Assembly (NCBI RefSeq): GCF_900637975.1
Contig: NZ_LR134477.1
Coordinates: 2,170,001 to 2,234,000, forward strand
Reading direction: 5' to 3'
Length of the DNA: 64,000 nt
From: Actinomyces viscosus
GTDB lineage: Bacteria; Actinomycetota; Actinomycetes; Actinomycetales; Actinomycetaceae
Positions 35,908 through 43,824 of this stretch are shown here, piece by piece. Below the pieces are notes generated by a model. That model had not been told where the DNA came from and did not search any database. It saw only the letters and a list, made by a program, of their open reading frames with translations. The position numbers and the translations under genes were made by a program. Each line of letters begins with the position of its first letter. Within the stretch, counting starts at the first letter, position 1.

Positions 35908-35913
35908 CGAACG

Positions 35914-37185
35914 GTGCCCCTCTCCGACATCGCCCGCGCCGTCGAGGACCAGTTCCACCGCGACTCCGTCCCCGTCCTCAAGCGTCAGGGCTGGCGCCCC
36001 CGCGTCATTCCCTACGACGGCTACGGCACCTGCGCTCCGGCCCACCCGGAACCGTCCACGCCATCAGACCCGCCGGGGCCGACGTCGGTTCGGCACGACA
36101 TGCCGCCCCACGCGAGAGCCCGGAGCACCGTCCGCCCGGAGACGCCCCCCGTGCCTCGCGCCGCCTCCGCCGAGGCCGCCCGGCCCGCCTCCATGGCCCG
36201 GGTACTGGCCCGCATGGTCATGCGCCCCCAGGACGCACCGGCCGAGGGCCCGCTGTTCCGCTCCCTGCCGGCCTCCCTGCCGGTCAGCCCCGCCCAGGCC
36301 CGCGACTTCGCCCTGACCAGCCTGCTCGACGCCCAGCGCGGCTGGCGCCTGTTCATCGAGGTGCCGGTGGCCTTCCTGCCAGTGACCGTCCACGTGGGCC
36401 GGGCCAGCGTGCGCACGCGGGCCGACCGCGGCGGCTACATCGACGTCGTCGTGCGCGATCACGGGCTGGAGCCGGGCTGGCACGAGGCCCGGATCGAGGC
36501 GATGGGCGCGGAGGCCGTCGCCGCCAAGGTCCTCATCATCCCCGAGGGTCCGCGCCTGGGCATCATCTCCGACATCGACGACACCGCCATGGTGACGCAC
36601 GTCCCCCGCGTGCTCGTGGCCGCCTGGAACCAGCTCGTCAAGTACTCCTCGGCGCGCGAGCCCGTCCCCGGCATGGCCGAGCTCTACTCGCGCATCCAGG
36701 CCGCCCACCCGGGCACCCCGATGATGTACCTGTCCACCGGCGCCTGGAACGTGGTCCCCACGCTGCGCTCCTTCTTCTCCCGCCATGGCTTCCCCTCAGG
36801 GCCCGCGCTCATGACCGACTGGGGGCCGACCAACACCGGCTGGTTCCGCTCGGGCATCGAGCACAAGCGCACCGAGCTGCGCCGACTGATGATCGACCTG
36901 CCTCAGGTCACCTGGATCCTCTTCGGCGACGACGGCCAGCACGACCCGCACATCTACGGCGAGGCCGCCCGCCACCACGCCGACCGGATCGCCGCCGTCG
37001 CCATCCGCCGCCTGACCGCCACCCAGCAGGTGCTCGCCGGCGGGCTGACCGCCCACCCCATGGGCATCGGCCCCGAGGCCCGCACCCTGGCCGAGGCCGA
37101 CGTGCCCGTCGTCGTGGGCGCCGACGGCTACGAGCTGGCCCGGCTCCTGCCCCGTTGGCTGCTGGAGGCCCCGGCTCGCCGCTGA
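35914..37185 (+). CDS. App1-family phosphatidate phosphatase (DUF2183)
   Basis: The 423-aa protein has the App1 catalytic domain of the HAD superfamily: ISDIDDTAMVTHVPRVLVAAW (DxDxT nucleophile), STGAWNVVPTLRSFFSRHGFP (motif II Ser/Thr), the Lys of EHKRTELRRLM and ILFGDDGQHDPHIYGE (motif IV acidic pair). By family, it dephosphorylates phosphatidic acid to diacylglycerol. The N-terminal 130 residues are partly Pro/Arg-rich, followed by a beta-rich region (VTVHVGRASVRTRADRGGYID). The start at GTG 35914 fits the -10 box spacing. There is no signal peptide. Confidence 0.92.
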   Translation: MPLSDIARAVEDQFHRDSVPVLKRQGWRPRVIPYDGYGTCAPAHPEPSTPSDPPGPTSVRHDMPPHARARSTVRPETPPVPRAASAEAARPASMARVLARMVMRPQDAPAEGPLFRSLPASLPVSPAQARDFALTSLLDAQRGWRLFIEVPVAFLPVTVHVGRASVRTRADRGGYIDVVVRDHGLEPGWHEARIEAMGAEAVAAKVLIIPEGPRLGIISDIDDTAMVTHVPRVLVAAWNQLVKYSSAREPVPGMAELYSRIQAAHPGTPMMYLSTGAWNVVPTLRSFFSRHGFPSGPALMTDWGPTNTGWFRSGIEHKRTELRRLMIDLPQVTWILFGDDGQHDPHIYGEAARHHADRIAAVAIRRLTATQQVLAGGLTAHPMGIGPEARTLAEADVPVVVGADGYELARLLPRWLLEAPARR

Positions 37186-37509
37186 CCGCCCCGGGGCGAC
37201 CACCGGATGCCGCCCGCGTGCTCCCGGAGGCGGCCCCCACAGGTCCTCGCAGCTCCCCGCAGGCCCCGCGCGGTCCCGCACAGTCCCGCACCGTCCCGCA
37301 CAGCCCCCACCCTTCGTCGGTGCGGCATGTCTCACGTTGCCTCCTCCCCCACCGTCGATCCCCGGCAGCATGCGGCTCGCCCCACTCCTCCACCTCTTCA
37401 CAGGAACACCACAGACTTGCCCTACGAGGCCGACAGGTCCCGACGGTTACCTGGTTCCACATGGGGCGCACGCCCCGTTCCCATCCCCATCGAAACAGGA
37501 GGAACCGCA
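37186..37509. other. 324-bp gap
   Basis: The gap is C-rich on the plus strand with a three-unit 10-bp tandem repeat at 37273-37302 and a short GGGGCG/CGCCCC hairpin around 37464-37476. A reading frame open across it merges with the downstream gene, but no start there is supported. No RNA gene is seen. Confidence 0.5.
37273..37302 (+). repeat. 10-bp tandem repeat, three units
   Basis: gtcccgcaca, gtcccgcacc and gtcccgcaca follow each other directly. It is short and may be a chance slippage product in a C-rich spacer. Confidence 0.6.
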
Positions 37510-37869
37510 ATGTCCCCCTTCTCCACCGACTCCACCGATCTCACCGGCGCCACCGCCGGCGTCTCCGAGGACTCCTCGAAGCCGGCCGCCGGCCAGTCGT
37601 TCCCGACGACGCGCTCGGCAGCCCGCGCGGGCTCCACCCCCTCGACCACCGCCTCACTGCGCCGCCACGCGATCCTGGCCGACCTGAGCGTGCTGCAGGT
37701 GGCGGCCCTCATGGGCACCGGCCTGCTGGTGGCGCTCGGCGTGGTCCTGGGTGGACGCTCCTACATCACCACCGTCTCACCCGACGGTCTCGTCAGCGCC
37801 CAGCCCGGCTCCCACGGATCCAGCACCGGCGACCAGGCCGCCGAGGACTCCTCGCCGGCAGCCATGTGA
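37510..37869 (+). CDS. small single-pass membrane protein, hypothetical
   Basis: The 119-aa protein has a clear start: AGGAGGAA at 37498-37505 lies 4 nt before ATG 37510. Residues 1-55 are Ser/Thr-rich and hydrophilic. One membrane helix (about 62-82: LQVAALMGTGLLVALGVVLGG) follows, then a 35-residue Ser/Gly-rich tail, probably extracellular. No family is recognised. It stands alone between App1 and the YtxH-like gene, both on the same strand. Confidence 0.7.
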   Translation: MSPFSTDSTDLTGATAGVSEDSSKPAAGQSFPTTRSAARAGSTPSTTASLRRHAILADLSVLQVAALMGTGLLVALGVVLGGRSYITTVSPDGLVSAQPGSHGSSTGDQAAEDSSPAAM

Positions 37870-38049
37870 CGCCGCGGGCCCCGCGCCCCTGTAGCTCCGT
37901 AACTCCGCCGCGCTCCGCGATCGCCATGGCAGGTGACGCTGTGGGCGATCAGGCCGCCGTTGGGGAGTCCTCACGGAGGTCGCCCCGGCCCGTGGCCGGT
38001 ATGGTGATGACTCATCAACCAGCGCTTCCCTCAAGCTCAGGAGACAGAT

Positions 38050-38367
38050 ATGGCCGGCAAGATCCCCTTCATCCTCGGACTCGGCGCGGGATACGTGCTC
38101 GGGACCCGCGCGGGGCGCGCCCAGTACGAGCGCATCAAGTCCGCCGCCTCGAGGGTCGCTGAGCAGCCCTTCGTGCGCACCCGGGTCGACGCCGCCTCCA
38201 GCCACGTCAAGCAGGCCGTGCGCACCCAGGGAGAGGCCGTCACCGAGAAGGTCGCCGACGCCGTCAAGGAGCGGCTCTTCGGGGCGCCGTCGTCCAAGGG
38301 CGGCGGCCAGTCCCAGCCCGTCGACGCCGGCGAGGCCAATGTGCGCCCGGTCGGCGAGAACGCCTGA
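38050..38367 (+). CDS. YtxH-like small membrane-associated protein
   Basis: The 105-aa protein begins MAGKIPFILGLGAGYVLGTRAG, a hydrophobic glycine-rich helix typical of YtxH-type stress proteins, followed by basic RAQYERIKSAASRVAEQP and an amphipathic helical tail. ATG 38050 has GGAG 7 nt upstream. Family members in actinobacteria are of unknown function, and some are general stress proteins. It is convergent with the TRIC channel gene, 55 bp away. Confidence 0.75.
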   Translation: MAGKIPFILGLGAGYVLGTRAGRAQYERIKSAASRVAEQPFVRTRVDAASSHVKQAVRTQGEAVTEKVADAVKERLFGAPSSKGGGQSQPVDAGEANVRPVGENA

Positions 38368-38422
38368 GGCCCAGGCAGGCCCAGGCACGCCGCCCTGGCA
38401 GGCCCCAGCGGCCCCCGGCTGA

Positions 38423-39268
38423 CTACGAGCACTGATCGGGAGGTTCCGACGACGTCGGGGCCCCCCGATCCGCGTCCTCACGGCCCTGGCAGGCCCCGGC
38501 CGCGCGTCCGGCCCGCCCGCGCCAGGCGGGAGGCTTGAGCGGCCCCATCATGAGCGCCCGGCGCCAGCCGACCAGTGCTCCCGGTTCGCTGCGGCGCCCT
38601 GCCCGGCGCCGTTCCCGGTCGGCGATGACCGGCAGCTGCCAGGAGCGCCAGTAGGCGAGCACGCACAGTCCCGCCCCCACGGCGGTGGACACCAGCATGG
38701 CGTGCGCGTCGGCCGCCCCCGCCTTCACCGCCACGACCTGGGTGCCGGCGGCGATGAGCGCCGGGATCGCGTAGAGCTTGTTGCCGCCGAAGACCGCCGG
38801 GGTCTCCCCCACCGCGACGTCGCGGATCATGGAGCCGCCGATCGCCGTGAGGCAGCCCAGCAGGAGGGCCGGCATGACGCCGAGCCCGTGGGTGAGGGCC
38901 TTCGAGGCTCCGGTGGCGGCCCAGCAGCCCAGGATGACGGCGTCGGCGACCACGAGCAGTCGCCGGGTGGGGCGCGAGGTCAGGGGCACGAACCAGGCCA
39001 CCGTCGCCCCCAGGCAGGCGGTGTAGAGGTAGTAGGGGTCGGTCAGGGCGAAGGGCGGGCCGGCCTGGATCATGACGTCGCGCAGGATGCCGCCGGCCGT
39101 GGCCGTGAGCATGGCCAGGACGACGAAGCCCACGAGGTCGAAGTTCTTGCGCCGGGCGATGAGCCCGCCCAGGATCCCGTTGAGCAGGACGCCGCACAGG
39201 TCGAGCACCCGGAAGGTGTCGGTCAGGGAGGCCGGCATGTGAAGCGCGAGGGAGGAGACGTCCAGCAC
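38423..39268 (-). CDS. TRIC-family (YicG/UPF0126) cation channel
   Basis: This 281-aa integral membrane protein has seven helices in the two-repeat layout of prokaryotic TRIC channels. Each repeat carries the glycine-rich signature: TATAGGILRDVMI in the first and TAIGGSMIRDVAVGETPAVF in the second. The family forms trimeric K/Na-permeable channels. The hydrophilic C-terminal tail (about 215-281) is longer than in most members and Arg/Gly-rich. It starts at GTG 39268, preceded by a GGGGGAT box. It is divergent from the CDF transporter gene. Confidence 0.9.
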   Translation of the reverse strand: MLDVSSLALHMPASLTDTFRVLDLCGVLLNGILGGLIARRKNFDLVGFVVLAMLTATAGGILRDVMIQAGPPFALTDPYYLYTACLGATVAWFVPLTSRPTRRLLVVADAVILGCWAATGASKALTHGLGVMPALLLGCLTAIGGSMIRDVAVGETPAVFGGNKLYAIPALIAAGTQVVAVKAGAADAHAMLVSTAVGAGLCVLAYWRSWQLPVIADRERRRAGRRSEPGALVGWRRALMMGPLKPPAWRGRAGRAAGACQGREDADRGAPTSSEPPDQCS

Positions 39269-39480
39269 CCGATCCCCCGCCTTTCACCGATGTTGTGGTT
39301 CCTTCGCACCGCCGTCGACCATGGTGCCGGCCCCGGTGCCGGTCCGGCACGCCGCAGTCGCGAGCCACCTTAGCCCACGCCCGGCCCGCCGACCGGGCGC
39401 CGAGCCCCTGGGCTCGCGGCGTTGCGGCGATGCGAAACCTCAGGTGGCCAGAGCGCACCGGCCCACGCGATGATCGGGGC

Positions 39481-40395
39481 GTGTCCTCACGATACGCACC
39501 CCCCAAGGACCTCAGCTCCTACGCGTGGCTGTCCATCGGCGCCGCCCTGGGCACGATCACGCTCAAGGGGGCCGCGGCCTGGCTGACCGGCTCGGTGGGT
39601 CTGCTCTCCGACGCCGCCGAGTCGGTGGTCAACCTGGTGGCGGCGGTCGTGGCGCTCATCGTCCTGAGGATCGCGGCCAAGCCCGCCGACGCCGACCACC
39701 AGTTCGGTCACTCCAAGGCCGAGTACTTCTCGGCCGTCGTCGAGGGCGTCATGATCTTCGTGGCGGCCGCCTTCATCATCATCTCCGCCATCGGGCGCCT
39801 CATCGACCCGCAGATGCCCGAGCAGCTGGGAGTGGGCCTGGCGGTCTCGGTCATCGCCTCGCTGCTCAACGGCGCGGTGGCGTGGGTGCTCTACCGGGCC
39901 GGGCGCCGCGAGCGCTCCATGACCCTGGTGGCCGACGCCAAGCACCTGGCCACCGACGTCGTCACCTCCGCCGCGGTCCTGGTCGGGGTGGCCCTGGTGG
40001 CAGTCTTCAACTCGGCCGTGCTCGACGCCGTCGTCGCCCTGGGGGCCGGGCTCAACATCATGTGGACGGGCTTCACCCTCATCCGCGACTCGGTGGGCGG
40101 GCTGATGGACATCGCCCCGTCCACCGAGGTGCTCCAGAGCGTCGAGAGCGTCCTGGCGCGTCACCGCCGCCAGGGCATGATCGACTTTCACGCGGTGCGG
40201 GTGCGCGAGGCCGGCAACCGGCGCTTCATGGAGCTGCACGTGCTGGTTCCCGCGGCCTGGAGCGTCAAGAAGGGGCACGACTTCACCGAGCAGGTCATCG
40301 ACGAGCTGGTCGACGCCGACGCCAGCCTGCGCATCTCGGCGCACCTGGAGCCGATCGAGGATCCCAAGTCCTACGAGGACCTCGAGGACATCTGA
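39481..40395 (+). CDS. cation diffusion facilitator (CDF) metal transporter
   Basis: This 304-aa protein is a proton-coupled divalent metal exporter. It has six membrane helices: SVGLLSDAAESVVNLVAA in TM2 carries the family's acidic metal ligands, DHQFGHSKAEYFSAVVEG lies between TM2 and TM3, and HLATDVVTSAAVLVGV in TM5 gives the second Asp. The cytoplasmic C-terminal domain (about 205-300) has FHAVRVREAGNRRFMELHV. It starts at GTG 39481, with GATGAT 6 nt upstream (possible leaderless start). Metal specificity (Zn, Fe, Mn or Co) cannot be set from sequence alone. Confidence 0.92.
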   Translation: MSSRYAPPKDLSSYAWLSIGAALGTITLKGAAAWLTGSVGLLSDAAESVVNLVAAVVALIVLRIAAKPADADHQFGHSKAEYFSAVVEGVMIFVAAAFIIISAIGRLIDPQMPEQLGVGLAVSVIASLLNGAVAWVLYRAGRRERSMTLVADAKHLATDVVTSAAVLVGVALVAVFNSAVLDAVVALGAGLNIMWTGFTLIRDSVGGLMDIAPSTEVLQSVESVLARHRRQGMIDFHAVRVREAGNRRFMELHVLVPAAWSVKKGHDFTEQVIDELVDADASLRISAHLEPIEDPKSYEDLEDI

Positions 40396-40442
40396 CATCT
40401 ACCCTGTTTTCATCACCCTCAGGACATGTCAGACTCAGCCAC

Positions 40443-41363
40443 ATGAACGCAATGAGGCTCACCGGCTCAGCACCGTCGCTGCGCCAGCACACGACCACCG
40501 CCCCCACCCCCACCTGGCGCCGCCCCGACCACATCGTCCTGGAGACCTGCGTCGAGGACGTTGAGGGCGTGAGGATCTCCGCTCGCGCCGGGGCCGACCG
40601 CGCCGAGCTGGGCGCGAACCTCACCGCCGCCGGCACCACTCCCTCGATCGGGACCGTCGAGGCCGCCATCTTCGCCGCCGCCGAGCAGGTGGAGCAGCGC
40701 CGAGCCCAGGCCGGCGCCCACTGGGCGGACAAGCCCGAGGCCGCCGCCCCCTTCGGCCTGCGCGTCCTCATCCGCCCCCGCGGCGGGTTCTTCGTCTACG
40801 ACGCCGATGAGGGCCGGGCCATGATCGCTGACGTGCGGCGCATCGCCTCCCTGGCCCTGGAGATGGCCGAGTTCACCCGCCCCCAGGCCACGGGCGGGGG
40901 GCGCGGGGCGCTGCCGCCGGCCGTGGACCTGGGCTTCGTCGTCGGCGCCCTGACCGAGGACGGCGCGGTCGACCGCGGCCTGGTGCGCCTGCTGGTCGAC
41001 ATGGCCAACGGCGCTCCGGTCACCTTCCACCGGGCCTTCGACCACTGCCGCGACACCGTCGAGGCCTACGGGGACCTGGAGGGCCTCGGCGTGCGCTACG
41101 TCCTGACCAGCGGGGCCGCGCAGACCGCGGCCGACGGCGCCTCGGTGATCGCCGGGCTCGTGGCCAGCGGCGGGCCGACCGTGGTCGCGGCCGGGGCCGT
41201 GCGTCCCCACGGCCTGGTCGACCTGGTGGAGTCCACGGGCGTGCGCGAGGTCCACATGCGCTGCCCGCGTGAGGGGATGACCCCAGACGAGCCCCAGCGC
41301 ACCGACGAGGCCCTGGTGCGTCGCGCCGTGGAGGCGGTCCGCACGGTCCCGCTCCCCGAGTAG
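40443..41363 (+). CDS. cutC: copper homeostasis protein CutC
   Basis: This 306-aa TIM-barrel protein of the CutC family shows LETCVEDVEG, AGADRAELGANLTAAGTTPS, VLIRPRGGFFVY, FVVGALTEDGAVDRG, VTFHRAFDHC and YVLTSGAAQTA in the canonical order. CutC is linked to copper tolerance, though its catalytic role is debated. The N-terminal 25 residues are extra relative to E. coli; ATG 40452 is an alternative start. It follows the CDF transporter by 47 bp on the same strand, so a shared metal-homeostasis function is plausible. A strong hairpin terminator lies 61 bp downstream. Confidence 0.93.
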   Translation: MNAMRLTGSAPSLRQHTTTAPTPTWRRPDHIVLETCVEDVEGVRISARAGADRAELGANLTAAGTTPSIGTVEAAIFAAAEQVEQRRAQAGAHWADKPEAAAPFGLRVLIRPRGGFFVYDADEGRAMIADVRRIASLALEMAEFTRPQATGGGRGALPPAVDLGFVVGALTEDGAVDRGLVRLLVDMANGAPVTFHRAFDHCRDTVEAYGDLEGLGVRYVLTSGAAQTAADGASVIAGLVASGGPTVVAAGAVRPHGLVDLVESTGVREVHMRCPREGMTPDEPQRTDEALVRRAVEAVRTVPLPE

Positions 41364-41424
41364 CCCCACCGACCACCCTCCGCGAGCCCCCTCCGGGCCC
41401 CACCCCCATCCGCGCGTCAACGGT

Positions 41425-41457
41425 GGGCGCCGCCCTGAATCACACGGGGCGGCGCCC
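41425..41457 (+). terminator. hairpin terminator after cutC
   Basis: An 11-bp stem (41425-41435 with 41447-41457, gggcgccgccc and its complement) encloses an 11-nt loop. No T tract follows. Confidence 0.6.
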
Positions 41458-41678
41458 GACGTCGTCGCACCTCCCGCTCCTTGTCCCGACGCCCCTCCTC
41501 GCCCCGTTCTCCCGCCCGCTCCCACCCCCACCGATCCCGCTGCTGTCAAGGAATCCTCACGGTTCGTAGATATCCACAGCGCTCGGTGCGATCGGACGTC
41601 TCAGCGCCTCCATCACGCTGGAAGCGCAATTGGGACAACTACCCCCACAACCCCCATGACCGCCCCTATTTTCTGTCT

Positions 41679-41684
41679 TAGGTT
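41679..41684 (+). promoter_or_regulatory. -10 element for a probable leaderless mRNA
   Basis: taggtt (TANNNT) ends 6 nt before ATG 41691; no Shine-Dalgarno sequence precedes this ATG. Confidence 0.5.
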
Positions 41685-41690
41685 GACCCC

Positions 41691-42512
41691 ATGACTGACG
41701 TCCGCATCGATACCCCTCGGGGGATCACCCTGGCCGGCACCCTCGACCTGCCCGCCGGGGCCGCTCCGATCGATCTGGAGGTTTCCACGACGCCCGACGA
41801 CGCCCAGCCCCCGCAGGCGCGGGCCGAGGGCGTGGTCCTGCTGGCGCACGACTTCCTCACCGACCGCCACGGCCAGAACGGCCGCCTGGACCGGATCGGC
41901 GCCCGCTACCGCGAGGCGGGTCTGGCCACGCTCAGCCTGGACTTCTCCGGCCTGGGCGAGTCCGACGACGACGTCATCACCCTGGCGGGCGAGGCCGAGG
42001 ACCTGCGCGCGGCCTCCAGCTGGCTGGCCGGCCTGGGCTTCACCCGGCAGATGATCCACGCCAACGGCTTCGGAGCGACGGCCGCGCTCCTGGCCCGCCC
42101 CGAGCAGGTGCGCACGGCCGTGCTCGTGGGCGCCATCGTGGGCCCGCAGTCGATCCTGTGGGAGGAGGTCTTCTCCCCCGAGCAGCTCGATGAGCTCGCC
42201 CAGCACGGGCTGACGCGCCTGGTGGACGACAACCCCAACTCGCGCGAGTGGAACATCCTGTCCAAGGAGACGCTGGCGGACTTCTCCATGCAGGAGCCGG
42301 AGCGCACCCTGGCCGACCTGCCCTGGCCGGTGCTCATGGTGCACGGGGTGCTGTCCAACGAGCTGCCGGACACCGCCGAGGCCACGGCCGAGGGCTTCCC
42401 GCTCCTGCCCGACTCCAGCCAGATGGTGCACGTCCATGCCGAGACCCTGGACCAGGCGCAGGAGGAGGTCGCCCGCCTGAGCCTGGAGTGGGCTCGCCGG
42501 CGCCTGCGCTGA
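41691..42512 (+). CDS. alpha/beta hydrolase-fold protein with degenerate nucleophile elbow
   Basis: The 273-aa protein has the order of an alpha/beta hydrolase: VVLLAHDFLTDRHGQNGRLDRI (oxyanion region), ATLSLDFSGLGESDD, an elbow-position segment IHANGFGATAALLA, VLMVHGVLSNELP with a possible acidic residue, and VHVHAETLDQ near the terminal His. It resembles the lysophospholipase-like hydrolases that carry GHSLGG at the elbow. Here the strand-turn-helix reads A-N-G-F-G, so the nucleophile serine is replaced by glycine. The protein may be catalytically inactive or use another chemistry. It is divergent in neither direction: an EEP gene converges from the right. Confidence 0.78.
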   Translation: MTDVRIDTPRGITLAGTLDLPAGAAPIDLEVSTTPDDAQPPQARAEGVVLLAHDFLTDRHGQNGRLDRIGARYREAGLATLSLDFSGLGESDDDVITLAGEAEDLRAASSWLAGLGFTRQMIHANGFGATAALLARPEQVRTAVLVGAIVGPQSILWEEVFSPEQLDELAQHGLTRLVDDNPNSREWNILSKETLADFSMQEPERTLADLPWPVLMVHGVLSNELPDTAEATAEGFPLLPDSSQMVHVHAETLDQAQEEVARLSLEWARRRLR

Positions 42513-42596
42513 GTCGTGGGGCTGACGTCGTCCGTCGAGCCTCGCGGACGCACCCTGGAGCCCGCGGACGGCCCCGCAAGGGTCAGTCGCCGAGCC

Positions 42597-43682
42597 CTAC
42601 GATGCGTCCGCGACGAGCCGGACGACGACGGCGCGGTGGTCCGTCCCGGAAACGGTGACTACTCTGCCGCCGCTCCCCCGCCAGGCACCGTCGTCGACCA
42701 GGACGTGATCGATGGTGGCGCCAAGCCAGCTGGTACCGGTGGCACTGGGCCAGGTGGCCAGGCCCCCGATCCCGGCCTGCTCCCCGGCGCTCGCGCACCC
42801 TCCCAGGTCGCGCAGCGGGGCATGGTCGCGGGTGGCGTTGAGGTCGCCGGCCACGATGAGTCCACCGGGCGGGCGACTGCACAGCGAGGTCACGCCCGCC
42901 ACCGAGCTCCTCCACCAGGCCATAGCGCCCGGCACCGGCGGGTAGGTGTGGGCGCCCACGATGACGGGGCCGTCCCCGTCAGCCGGTTCGAGCCGGACCG
43001 CGCCGAAGCCTGTGTCGGTGGGTCCCTGTACCTGCCGGTACTCGCCCAGGCGCGAGGAGACGAGGACAGTTGTGGAGTAGGCCGGGTCCGATTCGACGTC
43101 GACCCCCTGCTCGGCCAGGCCAGGTGGTATCCCGCTGGCGGAGAAGACCGCGAAGGTCTCCCCGCCCTTGGCCGACGACGCCTCCTTGAGGGCCTCGGCC
43201 AGCTGCTGCCCGTAGCGCTGCGTCGTCTCCGGCAGGACCACGACATCCACCCCGGCATCGTCCGCCAGCCCGGCGACCGTCTCGATGTCGGCACCCTCCC
43301 GCTCGGTGTTGAGGCTCAGGACGCCGATGGCACTGGTGCCATCCGCATTGACAGGGCTCTCCCGCACGCCTCGGGCCAGCAGGACACCGCCGTGGGCTCC
43401 CGCCACCAGGAGGAGGACCAGACCGACCACCCCGGTGCGCAGCCCCGCCCGGAGGCTTCTCTCCCCGGGGCGCGCGGGTCGACGGCGCGCTCGGCACCAC
43501 AGCCCACCGGCGGCCACGAGGAACGCGACACCCGTGAGCACCGCCCCCAGTGCCAGCAGTGAGCGCATGGCGATGAGCTGGGCGAAGACGAGCGCCGTCG
43601 TCGGCAGGAACAAGCTCGCCAGGGCCAGGGCGATGAGGACGCCTGCGGGAATCCACCGCAGGATCTGTCGACGACGGTTCAT
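42597..43682 (-). CDS. membrane-anchored endonuclease/exonuclease/phosphatase-family protein (VanJ-like)
   Basis: The 361-aa protein has three N-terminal membrane helices (about 10-28, 33-58, 80-105) and an extracellular EEP domain (about 120-355). EEP signatures are IGVLSLNTEREG (metal site), VVVLPETTQRYG, IVGAHTYPP, IVAGDLNATRDH (GDxN) and SGTDHRAVVV (SDH equivalent). VanJ-type proteins with this layout act on undecaprenyl phosphates or teicoplanin resistance. No good ATG lies upstream in frame although hydrophobic residues continue; GTG 43685 and ATG 43682 are the best starts, so the N-terminus is uncertain. Confidence 0.75.
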   Translation of the reverse strand: MNRRRQILRWIPAGVLIALALASLFLPTTALVFAQLIAMRSLLALGAVLTGVAFLVAAGGLWCRARRRPARPGERSLRAGLRTGVVGLVLLLVAGAHGGVLLARGVRESPVNADGTSAIGVLSLNTEREGADIETVAGLADDAGVDVVVLPETTQRYGQQLAEALKEASSAKGGETFAVFSASGIPPGLAEQGVDVESDPAYSTTVLVSSRLGEYRQVQGPTDTGFGAVRLEPADGDGPVIVGAHTYPPVPGAMAWWRSSVAGVTSLCSRPPGGLIVAGDLNATRDHAPLRDLGGCASAGEQAGIGGLATWPSATGTSWLGATIDHVLVDDGAWRGSGGRVVTVSGTDHRAVVVRLVADAS

Positions 43683-43824
43683 CACCCCACTCAACCAGAA
43701 GCCGCCCCCGACCGCCAGGCCCCAGACCGCCAGGAAGCCGACGCAGACCGCAGTCGTGTACGCCCTCAGCGTCCCTGGGCGGGCGCTGCGTGGCCGCCGA
43801 CGCCTGTGGCACGGACCGGGTGGA

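Larger units (their letters stand above)
35614..35913. other. 300-bp gap holding the palindromic repeat
   Basis: Apart from repeat copy A (35700-35816) and the -10 box of the App1 gene at 35902-35907, nothing else is recognised. A near-tandem gatgact appears three times at 35608-35637. Confidence 0.6.
41364..41690. other. 327-bp gap after cutC
   Basis: It contains the terminator hairpin (41425-41457), a C-rich stretch, and an AT-richer 3' end (41550-41690) that ends in the -10 box for the next gene. No coding frame or RNA gene is supported. Confidence 0.6.

Noticed and set aside
42979..43812. 277-codon minus-strand frame covering the N-terminus of the EEP gene
   Set aside because: It is a different frame of the same strand without membrane or EEP motifs.
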